64,000 nucleotides of DNA from Actinopolymorpha pittospori (GCF_014873875.1 NZ_JADBEM010000001.1:3782001-3846000), one strand, 5' to 3'; shown: positions 19,602-29,565, counted from the first letter of the stretch. Notes: a model not told the origin generated them from the letters alone. Numbers and translations are program-made.

Positions 19602-20020
19602 TCTGTAAAACCGTCGGCTTCGCCTACACTGGTTCGAACCCAGTACCTGCCACAGCAGTAGAAACGGCCCCTGACCTGCACAAACAGGTCCGGGGCCGTT
19701 CGTGTGGCGGTGCTTTGGGGGCGACGGTGTGTGGACCGTCGGCTCTGCATGTCGGTCGGGCGTTGGTGCTGGTCAGGCGGCTGCGGCTGGTTCCGGGGTG
19801 GCGGAGTTTCGCGCGGCGCGGCGTATACGTGGCCTTGCTTTTGGCCGTGCTTGCGGGGCGCTGATGGTGGCTGGCAGCCGTGCTGGGCTGCGCCGCGTGG
19901 CGGCGCTCGCAGGGTTTCTGCGGGGTTGTGCGGGATTCTGCGGTAGAAGTGGGGGCGATGCATCTTGGTGACCTGCGGGGACTGCCGCGGGGATGTGGTT
20001 CTGCGGATTCTGCGACGGGC
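19602..20020 (+). repeat. Tyr-type attachment module, copy B
   Basis: 19602-19652 repeats the tRNA-Tyr 3' half starting in the anticodon loop (CTGTAAA at 19603), with no 5' half, so it is not a functional tRNA. The terminator copy and diverged downstream sequence follow, including four TTCTGCGG-type repeats (19916, 19936, 19999, 20008; the last ends in A). This is the layout expected of an att site left by tyrosine-recombinase integration into tRNA-Tyr. Confidence 0.65.
19663..19700 (+). terminator. Second copy of the tRNA-Tyr terminator
   Basis: Identical hairpin to 1378-1415 (AACGGCCCCTGACCTG / CAGGTCCGGGGCCGTT). Confidence 0.75.
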
Positions 20021-20211
20021 CTGGGGACCGGCCGTGGTTGCTGGCAGTCCGTGGACGGCGGAGGGCGCAGGGCGATGTCGCCGTCTGCCGGACCGCCGTT
20101 CGGTGCCGAGGCTGTGGGGGCAGTGGCGTGTGGTGTCGTCGAAGGTCGCGGCCGGTCTGGGTCGGGCACCGTCGACGGTTAGCCGGGAACTGTGACGCAA
20201 TCGGCTTCGGC

Positions 20212-20498
20212 ATGACGGTGGCGTCTGCGACGGTGACCTGGCACACGCCGGGGCCCGGGCGTGTGCTCGGCGTCGACGCCGTGGACGGTTTGCTGAGCGA
20301 TCCGGCGTTGCGGGCGCAGGTGCGGGTCAAGCGGGACGCCCGCGATCCGGCCAGGCCTACGATGTGGCCCGCGGTCACGCCGAAGTGTGCTCCACGAAAG
20401 CAGCCCGGAATGATCACGCGGTGGCCGCCCTGTGTCACGCCACACCCAAGATCACGAAACATCCTTGGTCCTTGGTCTTGGCGGACGACTCGGCGTAG
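20212..20498 (+). pseudogene. Unknown protein with one frameshift
   Basis: ATG 20212 opens MTVASATVTWHTPGPGRVLG, VDAVDGLLSDPALRAQ. Near 20355 the frame changes to YDVARGHAEVCSTKAARNDH, AVAALCHATPKITKHPWSLV, ending LADDSA at TAG. The coding character switches cleanly between frames, pointing to one gene with an indel. I do not recognise the family. Confidence 0.4.
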
Positions 20499-20515
20499 GT
20501 CGGCTGCCCCAGACA

Positions 20516-21059
20516 TCAGGTCAGTCGCTCGATCGCCGGGGAGTCTGAGTTGATGTCTGGGCTGAAGATCTTGATGATCAACAGGTCGTGGTCCCCGGTG
20601 TTCTCCATATCGAGCGGCCGGACCGCTCGATCGTGGGTCACGGGCAGTTCGTCGTTGGCCGGGTCGCCGGCGGCTACCGGCGCGCCGCCAGTGGTGCCCG
20701 TACCCTGCCAGACCAGGAGGCTGAAGACCCCCGGTTCTCGCTCGTCTGGTACCGGGCGCCGGGGGAGAGGAACAGCCGTTTGCCGCTGAACTTCGGCGAA
20801 CCGTAGAAGATCCACGACTCGACCACCCCGTCCTCCTCATGCAAGGGCACTGGCGGCGTGTGGTGGTTCTCGTAGAAGTACGGATCGCTGTTCTCATCCC
20901 AGTCGATCCAGTGCAATACCGCGGGCTCGCCGTGCTTGTGGCGCGCCGCGTCGCTGATGTGTTGAACAGCAGGTCCTTGCTGATGATCTGGCCGGCGTTG
21001 AGCGCCTGAAGCATCGCCAGGGTGTGGTCCTCCTGCAGTTCGATGTGCCCGCGGCGCAT
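20516..21059 (-). pseudogene. Cupin-like sugar-isomerase-type protein, two frameshifts
   Basis: MRRGHIELQEDHTLAMLQAL, NAGQIISKDLLFN, then a shift near 20955 to SDAARHKHGEPAVLHWIDWD, VESWIFYGSPKFSGKRLFL, then a shift at 20728 (a G run one base short) to GVFSLLVWQGTGTTGGAPVA, PLDMENTGDHDLLIIKIFSP. Histidine-rich turns and beta-strand spacing suggest a cupin-fold isomerase. The specific enzyme is uncertain. Confidence 0.45.
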
Positions 21060-21790
21060 GCCCGCGCTGCGCAGCCGGGATGGAACAGGCCTGTCGGCAG
21101 CGCCGGGTCATCGGCGTGACCGCCGACATGGAGAGCCAGGGGATGGCGAGCGAGTCGGCAGTCAAGCACTAACCCGCTCGCCGCTCCCCGCAGCGGCACT
21201 CGCCCGACCCGCCTCCGCCTCGGGGCCACGATCTTCAAATCGACGGCTAGCACGGCGGATTGTCCCCGGCCGTCCCCGAGTCTGTGCGTCCTTCGCCCAG
21301 GTCAGAGAGTGATGGGGGACGGCTGGGACAGCTGGGACAGAACGAGCACTCCCCCGCATGGGTCATGCTTTGTGGCTAGCGCCGACGGGCGGCTCGGGCT
21401 TGTTCCCGAGCCATCCCCGTCTACCGTCCTTGCAGTAGACGACCTTCGTCCGGATTCTGTCGCAGCCCGACGCTTTCCAGTCGTGCCCCGATCCGATCCG
21501 CTGCATCAGAGTCCTTGGCGCCTCGGCACTTGGTATTGCCCGCTGCATTCGCTAAGGCCCCGATGGCCGGCCGGTTTCGTCAAGTGGACCATGCCCGATT
21601 ACCCGACCGTAGGCAGTGGTCAAGCCTCAGGAGGCTTATCAGGCGAGGTTAACGGCCGATCGAAAATTGGGTTTCGGTTGGAGAAATAGGCAATGAATTT
21701 AGATTGATCTTTGACAGTTTGTGGTGTGATGGGCGAGGCTATCGGGCAGCGTGCGTCAACTGGCGGAGTCTTATGGAGGGACGGATTCTT
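21060..21790. other. Region with no intact gene
   Basis: A short plus-strand frame at about 21076-21172 (MEQACRQRRVIGVTADMESQ, ending AVKH) reads like a C-terminal gene fragment of unknown origin. The rest shows no gene signal. The last 150 bases are AT-richer and may hold the promoter of the gene at 21791. Confidence 0.35.
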
Positions 21791-23488
21791 ATGGGCGCAA
21801 AGCCGTCGCATAACTGCGCTGGCCGTAAAGGCGACGAGGCGCCGATGGGGAGTGTGCGCCGCCTCAGCCGTAAGACGTTCCTGGGTGCCGCAGGTTTTGG
21901 GGCGGTAGCGCTGGCCGTCGGTCCGGCGTTGTCCGGGGATGTAGAGGCCCGCGCCGCCGAGGTACGTGCGGGTCACGGCTCCGGCGAGGATACCGCGCTG
22001 CGGGTCGTGTCGTGGAACATCCGCAATGGCCGCCTTGGCGGTACTGATCCGCACTTCACTGGCGGGGAGCAGAATCTCAGGCAGTTGATTCAGTTCTTGC
22101 GCCGCGAGCGGCCCGACGTCCTGGTGACCGTTGAGACCTACGGTGCCGGCGACGAGATCCTTGCCGGTCTCAACCGTGGCGTGGACGAGGACCGTCGCTA
22201 CGCGGGCGTGCAGATCACGGTGGGTACGAAAGAGCAAGAGGAAGGTCCCGACCGGGACAACCTCTGGCTGTTCACCAGGTACCCGGTGGTGGAGAGGTAC
22301 GCACCGATCAACGAAGATCGGCTCTCGTCGTTCAACTTCGGCGGGATACGAATCCGCCTTCCGGATGGCAAAGAGGTCAGCGTCTTCAGTACTTGGCTGT
22401 GGAACGCCGGCTGGGCATGGGGAACTGCTGACGACACCGCGCTCGATCTGAAGTACGGTCTGCCCCGGCGATGGACCGACCAGGAGATCATTCAGACCGA
22501 CCTGGAACGCCGGCAGGAGATGGCCAGTGTCATCGTCAACGAACGGTTGCCGCAGTACATCGGTGACCCCGGTGCACCGGTCATCATGGCCGGTGACTTC
22601 AACACGATGTCGCCTCTCGACTGGAGCGCCCAGTGGGCCGGTGCTCCGGGCCACGAGGGTCTGGTGCTGGAGTGGCCCGCGATGAAGGTCTTCGAGCAGG
22701 CGGGATTCGTCGACACCTATCGCGCGGCGAATCCCGATGCCGGGCGCTATCCGGGACGGACCTGGTCGCCGTACTTCGGGTTCGGTTACGCGCCGGGCAG
22801 GATCGACTTCATCCTCGCCCGGGGTGCGGACATCCGTATCACCGGATCGCACACTCACACCAGAAGACTTCCCGAACACCAGGTCGTCAGCTTCGACGAC
22901 CAGTTCCCCTTCTACTCCGACCACGGAGTGGTCGTGAGCGACCTTGTCGTCCACGGCGGCGGTCCCAGCTACTTCGGCGAACCCCCGCGAGAGACCGAGC
23001 CACCGTTCGGGGTCGAATGGCCCGAACCTGCAGGGAAGTTGGTACCGCGCGAAGAGATCACGGCCACCGCCACGACTGCGCACGTCGGCTTCGAAGCGAC
23101 AAAGGCCATCGATGGAGACGTCGCAACGATGTGGCATTCGGAATGGAGCCCGAAATCGTCGCTTCCGCAGTCGATCACTCTCGAGCTCGGCAAGGTTCGC
23201 CGGGTCCGGACGCTCACATACCAGGGCCGGGTCACTTCCCGCTACAACGGCAATGTCACCCACTGGCGCGTCCTGGCCGCGCGTGACGGGAGCAGTTTCC
23301 ATCAGGTAGTCGAGGGGACCTGGGAAGCCAATTCCTGGGAGAAGGCGATCGACCTCAAGGGCATCCACGCTAGCCACCTGCGCTTCGAGGTCATCTGGGG
23401 CTTCGAAACCACCTGGATCTCCGGCAGCACCGACCCAGGGCTCGCTGCCGCCACCGAGATACGCGTCTACGAAGAGCCGGCAGGCTGA
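21791..23488 (+). CDS. Secreted endonuclease/exonuclease/phosphatase with discoidin domain
   Basis: 565 residues. The ATG at 21791 has GGAGGG 11 bases upstream; ATG 21845 is an alternative. A Tat-type signal (RRLSRKTFLGAAGFGAVALA) marks export. The EEP fold follows: VVSWNIRNGRLGG, VTVETYGAG, VIMAGDFNTMSPLDW with the metal-binding D-x-N, GRIDFILARG and YSDHGVVVSDL with the catalytic His. Residues from about 430 form an F5/8-type carbohydrate-binding domain (TTAHVGFEATKAIDGDVATM). It likely hydrolyses phosphodiesters outside the cell. Confidence 0.88.
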   Translation: MGAKPSHNCAGRKGDEAPMGSVRRLSRKTFLGAAGFGAVALAVGPALSGDVEARAAEVRAGHGSGEDTALRVVSWNIRNGRLGGTDPHFTGGEQNLRQLIQFLRRERPDVLVTVETYGAGDEILAGLNRGVDEDRRYAGVQITVGTKEQEEGPDRDNLWLFTRYPVVERYAPINEDRLSSFNFGGIRIRLPDGKEVSVFSTWLWNAGWAWGTADDTALDLKYGLPRRWTDQEIIQTDLERRQEMASVIVNERLPQYIGDPGAPVIMAGDFNTMSPLDWSAQWAGAPGHEGLVLEWPAMKVFEQAGFVDTYRAANPDAGRYPGRTWSPYFGFGYAPGRIDFILARGADIRITGSHTHTRRLPEHQVVSFDDQFPFYSDHGVVVSDLVVHGGGPSYFGEPPRETEPPFGVEWPEPAGKLVPREEITATATTAHVGFEATKAIDGDVATMWHSEWSPKSSLPQSITLELGKVRRVRTLTYQGRVTSRYNGNVTHWRVLAARDGSSFHQVVEGTWEANSWEKAIDLKGIHASHLRFEVIWGFETTWISGSTDPGLAAATEIRVYEEPAG

Positions 23489-23534
23489 CGCGTCATTCAC
23501 TACCGCTGATCCACAGGGCAGAGGTGGGCCGACA

Positions 23535-23900
23535 GTGCGGCAGCGGTGCGTGTCAACAGCGCGCGACTGGTACCCCAAACAAGCAGCACAAAGGGGAGAG
23601 CCCACTTGCGAGCCGGCTACGCGCACGGCAAGACCGGCGAGTTCGACGAGGCGCCTCCAACGCGCAACGATCACCGTCGTGGTCGGCGAGGTCGGCTCGG
23701 GCAAGTCCACCCTGCTCGAGGTGCCGCTCACCCTCCGGCACCCCGATGCGGGACGCATCTGCTGGAACGGCGCCGTTGTGGCGACGCCCGCCGAGTTCAT
23801 GCAGCCGCCACGGGTCGCCTACAAAACAGCAGTGGCCGGACTGCTCAGCGACACCCTTAAGAAGAACAACGTCCTGCTCGGGCTGTCGAAGGCCGCGTCG
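23535..23900 (+). pseudogene. ABC-transporter ATPase fragment fused to unknown sequence
   Basis: ATITVVVGEVGSGKSTLLEV contains a Walker A (GEVGSGKS), then HPDAGRICWNGAVV and QPPRVAYKT resembling the Q-loop region. ABC homology stops near 23870, before any signature motif or Walker B. What follows (LLGLSKAASVCVFGEFDWSP, then YYGLSEGGTDPLMAEL in another frame) belongs to a different, unrecognised protein. Confidence 0.5.
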
Positions 23901-24214
23901 GTCTGCGTGTTCGGGGAGTTCGACTGGTCCCCCGGCGTGTACGAGCAGTGCATCGGCCCGTTGGGGCGCGACGGAGTCCGCGGTCGCCGCGTACTACGGG
24001 CTGTCCGAGGGCGGCACCGACCCGCTGATGGCGGAGCTGCTCGGTCTCAAGTGGCAGCAGTCGCGGAGCATCCTCAACCCGGACGCCGCACTGTCCGCCC
24101 CGTCGGTGGACAATGCGGAGCGCACGAAGGGGGCTCGCCCAGGATGTTCTCACCGGCTACGTGGGCGTACACCAGATCCGGAGACCGAGGCGCCGGTGAC
24201 GTCGCTCGCCGCGG

Positions 24215-24590
24215 TGCGGGCGCTGTGCTGCTGCTGATCGGAGCAGCGTGCATCTATCCGTTCGTATACATAGCCAGCGTGTCCATCAGCGACGGGGCCA
24301 AGGTCGCGTCAGGCCAGATCTACCGGCTGCCCAAGGGACTCAACTTCGAGACGTACCGCTATATCTTCTCCAACCCACGACTGGGCATCGTGCAAGGCGT
24401 AGTCAACTCCGTCCTGTACACAGTGGTCGGAACCGTCGTGGCCGTGCTGTTGATGTACTTCACCGCCTATGTACTGTCGCGCAAGAGGTTCCGCGGCCGC
24501 CACTTCATCATGATGGCTTTCGTGGCATCGTGGATCTCTATGACCATCTGGCGGCTGGTGAACTCGCGCTGGGTAATGATCCTTCCCGGG
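24215..24590 (+). pseudogene. Carbohydrate ABC-transporter permease fragment (LplC-like)
   Basis: LLLIGAACIYPFVYIASVSI, SDGAKVASGQIYRLPKGLNF, VNSVLYTVVGTVVAVLLMYF, TAYVLSRKRFRGRHF: the N-terminal half of a sugar-importer permease of the LplC/aldouronate type. The EAA loop and C-terminus are absent; the join at about 24590 leads into unrelated sequence. Confidence 0.6.
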
Positions 24591-24594
24591 CGCC

Positions 24595-24954
24595 ATGTCC
24601 GGGGTCGGCGAGGTCGAGGAGATCGCCGACGCCGCCAAGCAGGAGCTGTTCGCGGACACCGACAGCCGCGCAGGTGGCCGGGCCAGGCTTCACGCACCGG
24701 ACTGGTTCGCGGCGCTGCTCGACCGCCAGATCGGCGGGCTGCTCTCGTCGTTGCGCACGGACTGCACTGGATCCAGCGCGCGGTACGGCTGCTTGTGGAA
24801 CCAGACGGATACGTATTCGTCACCGCTGACGAGTTCGACCCCTGTGGAGGAGAAGTCAGACGCGTTGACCGACGCCCTCGGTCGAGCCGGACGCAGCTGC
24901 GGGCTGGTGAGCGGTCGTTACCCCGACTCACCAGCCCCGGCTTGGCTGCTCTGA
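24595..24954 (+). pseudogene. Unrecognised coding remnant
   Basis: The frame MSGVGEVEEIADAAKQELFA continues 119 residues to TGA without a known motif. It directly abuts the permease fragment and ends a few bases before the convergent metallophosphoesterase stop. Probably chimeric debris. Confidence 0.25.
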
Positions 24955-24961
24955 CTAGTGC

Positions 24962-26950
24962 CTACTTGCCTGTCTGGCCTTGCGGTACGGCGGTGCAGCG
25001 GGCGGAGCCGGCATCGGTGAAGGTGCCGTTGTCGCCGGGTTCGGGGGTGAACGCCCAGTCATAGCCCGTTGGCCGCAACGTGAGCCGGAGGGCGCCGAAG
25101 GTGTCGGCGTTCCCGACCTCGAGGTTCGGGACCTGGGTGATCCCGGGGTGGAATCCGACACCGCCGGTACCGATGACGATCTCCCGGATGCCGGTCGGGT
25201 CGGCCTTACCGTCAGCGTCCTGCGGTGCGTAGCGCTGGTAGTTGTGGTCGTGGCCGTTGAGCACCAGGTCGACACCGTGCTGCTGCGCGAGCCGCCACAA
25301 CGGCGTCGTGTCGGGATTGCCGACCCCACCCGGGGTGAGCGCGGAGAAGATCGGCTTGTGCCAGTACACCAAGGTGCACTTGTTCGGGTGCGCCTGAAGG
25401 TCCTGCTCGAACCAGCGGTACTGGCCCGACCCGGGCGCACACGACACGACCCCACACTCGCTGTTCAGCGCCACGACGTGCCAGCGCCCGAGGTCGTAGG
25501 AGTAGTAGCCGCGCTCACGATCGCCAGCGCGACCATCGGCCTGACCGACCCCGTTGAAGTAGTCGAAGAACCCGTCCGCCCGGGCACCCGGGTAGTAGGC
25601 CTGCGCGTACTCGTGGTTGCCCACCGCGGGGTAGGTCATATCCTTGAACGCACCCCATGACTTGTCGTACGAGGACTGGAAAGCCTCCAGCGTACCGACG
25701 TCGTACTGCCCGTCGGCGAGCATCGTCACCACGTCGGGTTTCATCGACTGAACCAGCGTGGCCGTACCCGCCTGATGGCACGCGGTCCGTGTCACCTTGC
25801 TGGTGGCCGCGCAGGCGACGTCGCCGGCAGCGACCAACACCGGGGCGTCAGTACCCGACGCGTCGCCGCTGCTCGGGAGCCGGCCACGGAAGTAGGCGTT
25901 GCGCGGGATCGGCACTGGCGTGGTGGTGAACCGAACTGTCTCGGTGTCGGTGTTGCCGGCCTTGTCCGTCACCGTGACCGCGAGGGTGTGGTCACCGGCC
26001 GGGATGTTCTCCACCGGGAACCGGTCGGGTACCGGGATCGCCCTGCCATCGAGCACCGCGGCGGCGCCGGCCATCCCCGAGACCGAGTCGGTCGCGTCGA
26101 CCCGCACCACCAGGTTGCCGCTCCCGATCCGTTCGCCCTCCGCCGGTGAGGTCGAACCGATCACCGGTGGCGTGTTGTCGACGCGGAAGCCCACCTTGCT
26201 GGTCTGCCCGTCGGCGGCGGCCGCCGCCAGGGTGTGCGGACCATCCGCGAGCTGCCGGGAGTCCAGCGCGTAGGACACGCCGTGGATCTGGTCAGCAGAG
26301 GTGGTCATGATGAAGTTCTTGGTGACCTGTTCCTCGGTCGCGTTGCCGCCGGGGAACCCGTCGCCCAGCGGAATCACCTGCGTGCTCGGCACCGAGGGGT
26401 CGGCGAGGTCCGTGCCGCCCAACAGGCGCAAGCGGACGTTGCGGATGGTGAAGTCGTCGTGGTTCTTCGTCAGGTCAGTTGGTGACACCGAGCTTCCAGC
26501 CCGAACTGTCACCACGTTCGCGCCCTCGTGCAGGACTCCCGCCGGCATCGCCACCGTCGCGGTCGCGTAGCCGGAGTAGTCCTGGCTGATGAGCGAGACC
26601 ATCTTCCCGTTCACCCACAGCGAGTTGAGCAGCCGCTGAGAGCCGCTCTGCACACCGTCGGCCTCGAACAGCACCGTGGCCGGGAGGCTCGACTCCGGCC
26701 GGGTAACCGCCGGCGCGTCGTCGAGCGTGAGCTTTAGATCCGATCCGGCGCTCGCGTAAACAGTCACCTGGCCGCGGACGGCCTGCCCTTCCTGCAGCGA
26801 CACCGCCGGACCGCTCCCCGCAGCAGCCGCCGTTCCCGTCATGGTCGCCGGCTGCGCGAGCGCACCCAGCGCGGCGGCGCACACCAGACCCGCAACCACG
26901 CCCTTATCTCGCCACCGGCCATGCCGGCGCCGCGAATGTTCCCTTTTCAT
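24962..26950 (-). CDS. Secreted metallophosphoesterase with Ig-like repeats
   Basis: 662 residues from ATG 26950, after GGAGGGG. The signal peptide has a basic start and the hydrophobic core GVVAGLVCAAALGALA. Residues 50-370 form beta-sandwich/Big-type repeats (VDNTPPVIGSTSPAEG, VTVTDKAGNTDTETVRF). The C-terminal third is a calcineurin-like phosphoesterase: VLVAAGDVACA, MLADGQYDVG, YPAVGNHEYAQ (GNHE), VYWHKPIF and LVLNGHDHNYQRY (GHDH). It should release phosphate from esters at the cell surface. Intact. Confidence 0.9.
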   Translation of the reverse strand: MKREHSRRRHGRWRDKGVVAGLVCAAALGALAQPATMTGTAAAAGSGPAVSLQEGQAVRGQVTVYASAGSDLKLTLDDAPAVTRPESSLPATVLFEADGVQSGSQRLLNSLWVNGKMVSLISQDYSGYATATVAMPAGVLHEGANVVTVRAGSSVSPTDLTKNHDDFTIRNVRLRLLGGTDLADPSVPSTQVIPLGDGFPGGNATEEQVTKNFIMTTSADQIHGVSYALDSRQLADGPHTLAAAAADGQTSKVGFRVDNTPPVIGSTSPAEGERIGSGNLVVRVDATDSVSGMAGAAAVLDGRAIPVPDRFPVENIPAGDHTLAVTVTDKAGNTDTETVRFTTTPVPIPRNAYFRGRLPSSGDASGTDAPVLVAAGDVACAATSKVTRTACHQAGTATLVQSMKPDVVTMLADGQYDVGTLEAFQSSYDKSWGAFKDMTYPAVGNHEYAQAYYPGARADGFFDYFNGVGQADGRAGDRERGYYSYDLGRWHVVALNSECGVVSCAPGSGQYRWFEQDLQAHPNKCTLVYWHKPIFSALTPGGVGNPDTTPLWRLAQQHGVDLVLNGHDHNYQRYAPQDADGKADPTGIREIVIGTGGVGFHPGITQVPNLEVGNADTFGALRLTLRPTGYDWAFTPEPGDNGTFTDAGSARCTAVPQGQTGK

Positions 26951-27378
26951 GTTGTGTCCCCTCCGGGGTCGTGGAAACCATGCGTAGGATAGGTAAGGAA
27001 ATGGGGCGAACGGGAAACGCTCGGTGGACCCCATCATGAATTCTGTGAGCGATTGATGCCGCACGGTCGCGGCGTACTCGTCCCCGGCTCGATGGGCCGA
27101 CGTTCTGGGCGCATGGACTTTGGTCGCGGCACTCCGAATCTGACGCAGTTCCGCAAGCTCGATCGCCTGATGCCGATATGGCTGGCACCAGAGAGGAGAC
27201 GATGGTGACGACGCCGCCGCGGCGGGTCATCACAGGCCTGGGGCCGCCCTCTGGGACCGTCGCGGTCGCGGCGGCCCTGCACCGCAAGCTCTGCTGTGTC
27301 TTGGGCTGACCGTTCCCGTACTTCAGATGATGGCGCTCGAGGAACTAGCCTTTGGGGGACATGGCAGTCAGATGATGG

Positions 27379-27573
27379 AGGTGGCGCGGCGCCCCAGGGT
27401 TCGGGCAGTACCGGCCCAGCGACGGCGTCCTCCGCCCATTCGCACTCGTCTCGGTTGACATACGAGACGGACAGATCACCCAACTCGTGACGTTCCTCGG
27501 CGCGCAGCATCGGTTCGCCGAGTTCGGCCTCCCAGAGTCCCTCCGTGCGGAGCATGTCAGGGGTGACCGATGA
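27379..27573 (+). pseudogene. ECF sigma factor-type SnoaL domain, C-terminal fragment
   Basis: GQYRPSDGVLRPFALVSVDI, RDGQITQLVTFLGAQHRFAE and FGLPESL match the SnoaL-like tail of ECF41/SigJ-type sigma factors or related NTF2-fold proteins. There is no start. It ends at 27573, overlapping the leader of the next gene. Confidence 0.5.
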
Positions 27574-27634
27574 GTTCTCCCGCCCCGTGTCGTACAAGTC
27601 GATGAACACACCGACGATGCGGAAGGACAGCCCG

Positions 27635-28246
27635 ATGGGAACATCCTCGGCCCACCTGACAAGCGAGACCCGGACGGAGCGGGAGCGGCTCGCCAGCCTC
27701 TTTGGCGACCTCACGCCAAAGCAGTGGGGCATGCCGTCCCTCTGCGACGGCTGGCAGGTCCGTGAGGTGGTCGCCCACATGACGATGCCGTTCCGGACCA
27801 AGCCGTTCGGGGTGATGGCAGGTGTGGCTCGGGCCAGGTTCTCGTTCAACAGGTACGCCGACCGGGACGCCCGGTCAGCAGCACAGGCGATGAGCGAGGC
27901 CGAGCTCGTCGACCTTCTCCGGCGCAACGTCGACCACCCCTGGCAGCCACCCGGTGGCGGAGAGGCCGGTGCCCTCAGCCACGACGTCATCCACGGCCTC
28001 GACGTCACTGAACCACTCGGCCTCCCCTCGGCACCGGCTGATCGCGTCGCGCTGGTTCTGGCATCAACCAGGCCCCGGCAGATGAACTACTTCGGGGTCG
28101 ACCTTGACGGGAGAAAACTGGCCGCCATCGACACGGACGTGTCCGTCGGCGAGGGATCGACCGTCGTGATGATGACAGCCAAGGAGATTCTCCTCGTGGT
28201 CACCGGACGACGACCGCTCAACGAGGTCCCTGGAGCGAGCCGGTGA
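27635..28246 (+). CDS. Mycothiol-dependent maleylpyruvate isomerase/DinB-like protein
   Basis: 203 residues from ATG 27635 (GGAAGGA upstream). An N-terminal four-helix DinB fold has the metal site region LCDGWQVREVVAHMTMP and ALSHDVIHGLDVTEPLG (WxVRDVVAH and HxxDV motifs). This TIGR03083-type family is nearly confined to mycothiol-making actinobacteria, which supports the host assignment. The function may be thiol-dependent isomerisation or detoxification; the substrate is unknown. Its stop overlaps the next start (GTGA). Confidence 0.85.
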   Translation: MGTSSAHLTSETRTERERLASLFGDLTPKQWGMPSLCDGWQVREVVAHMTMPFRTKPFGVMAGVARARFSFNRYADRDARSAAQAMSEAELVDLLRRNVDHPWQPPGGGEAGALSHDVIHGLDVTEPLGLPSAPADRVALVLASTRPRQMNYFGVDLDGRKLAAIDTDVSVGEGSTVVMMTAKEILLVVTGRRPLNEVPGASR

Positions 28247-28680
28247 CGACCCCTGCCCAACTCCGCAAAGCCGCGCTCGCGCTTCCCGTAACCACCGAAG
28301 GGAAACACTTCGGTTCGGCCGCGCTCTTCTCCGTGCGCGGGCGAGAGTTCGCGTCGCTGACCAAGGACGGGATCGTACAACTCAAAGTCTCGCCCGGCGA
28401 TGTCGACCGGTTCCTCGCGGACCATCCCACCGGGGGAGCCCCTGCACCGCAACGGGGAAGACTGTGTCGGAGTCCGAGCACCGCTGGCCGACATCAACGG
28501 CAAGACCCTCAACGCTCTGGTGAAAGCTGCCTGGGTCAACAACGCCCCGAAACAACTGGTCGTGCGACTGGCGGAGGCCAACGACACAAGCCACGTTGGC
28601 GACCTACCCGCCAACCTCGGCAAGCCAGCGCTCAGAGCACTACGTACGGTAGGCATCACCAGACTACAACAGGCGGCCAC
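28243..28680 (+). pseudogene. MmcQ/YjbR-like protein with C-terminal helical domain, frameshifted and truncated
   Basis: GTG 28243 overlaps the upstream stop. LRKAALALPVTTEGKHFGSA and VQLKVSPGDVDRFLADHP are YjbR-like. An extra G in a G run near 28432 shifts to DINGKTLNALVKAAW. A second domain (VGDLPANLGKPALRALRTVG, ITRL) resembles the helical DNA-binding tail of such fusions and is cut off near 28680. Confidence 0.6.
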
Positions 28681-29565
28681 TTGGAGTGAGTCAGTCGCCG
28701 GTAGTCTCGTGCCGTCTCAACCTCGTCGGCGACTTCAGGCCAGTACCGTTCGGCAAGGACCGGTTGCAACCTCTCGCGCGTGACCTTCAGAGCCTGTGCG
28801 CGAGCCTTCGACTGGGATTCGTCGACTTCCACCCACTGGTCGGCGAGTTCCTTCGCGGCACTGAGCAGTTTCAGGTAGGCGTAGCGCACATCGATGACGT
28901 CCGGACGCAGCCACAGATGGTGTAGATACCGGAGCCGCTGCCGGTGCATGAACGGCGCCCACAGTCGTCGACTGTACGTCTTGGCGTTCTGCCCGTCGTA
29001 GATGAGCGCGCCCTGGTAGGAGTCGAGCGCGTCGACGAACAGCCCCAGCCGCTGCCGCACCGAGGCCACCTCGGCTCGTAGGTAGGGGTTCAACGGGTCG
29101 TGCTTTTGCGTGCGGTTGTACAGGGTCAGCGCCTCATCGAACCGTCTCGCCGCGACAAGCCGCTTCGCCTCCTGATAGGCCTCGAACAGCTCCGCCGGAA
29201 TCTCACGTCCCTGCCATTCGGGCCACGGTGTGTACCTGCATGCTCGGGTGACCGGGAGAAGTGCGGCCATGCTCCACCAACCGGCTGTCCGCACCGCGTG
29301 TTGCCAGCTGTCCTGCCATACGGTGTGGGTGCAACTCCCCTGACTCGACAGCGGGGTCACCGTGGTGGTGACTCCGTATCTCGGAGACTCGTCCCGGAGG
29401 TGCAGCGTGCCGCTCACCCGGTAGGCGATCTTCGGCCGCATCCGACCGAGCAGCTTCAGAACACTCGGCCAGAACTTCTGCGGGTCGGTGTGGAGCGGGA
29501 TGAGTAGGTGGAGGCGCTCCGCACCTGCCCACTCGACGCAGCCCCCTACACCTTCGTCGCGGTCT
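28665..29565 (-). pseudogene. TPR-like protein, truncated at both ends
   Basis: About 300 residues of clear coding sequence: LHLRDESPRYGVTTTVTPLS, HTVWQDSWQHAVRTAGWWSM, then TPR-type repeats (EAKRLVAARRFDEALTLYNR, EVASVRQRLGLFVDALDSYQ) and a charged helical C-terminus (RLQPVLAERYWPEVADEVET). Both ends join unrelated sequence: YjbR remnant on one side, Thr attachment module on the other. The WxxAxxxxGWWxM block suggests a membrane-anchored or effector-associated protein; function unknown. Confidence 0.5.

Noticed and set aside
19965-20195. IS30-like helix-turn-helix (GLGRAPSTVSREL)
   Set aside because: The motif is suggestive, but nothing before or after it matches an IS30 transposase, and it lies inside the repeat module.
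21620-23800. Long minus-strand open frame of over 700 codons
   Set aside because: It is antisense to the EEP-discoidin gene, which has clear catalytic motifs. Long antisense frames are common in high-GC DNA.
26951-27050. Possible PHO box upstream of the 26950 metallophosphoesterase (GTCCACC, GTTTCCC, GTTCGCC)
   Set aside because: Units do not keep the 11-bp spacing of PhoP direct repeats, and matches are only 5-6 of 7.
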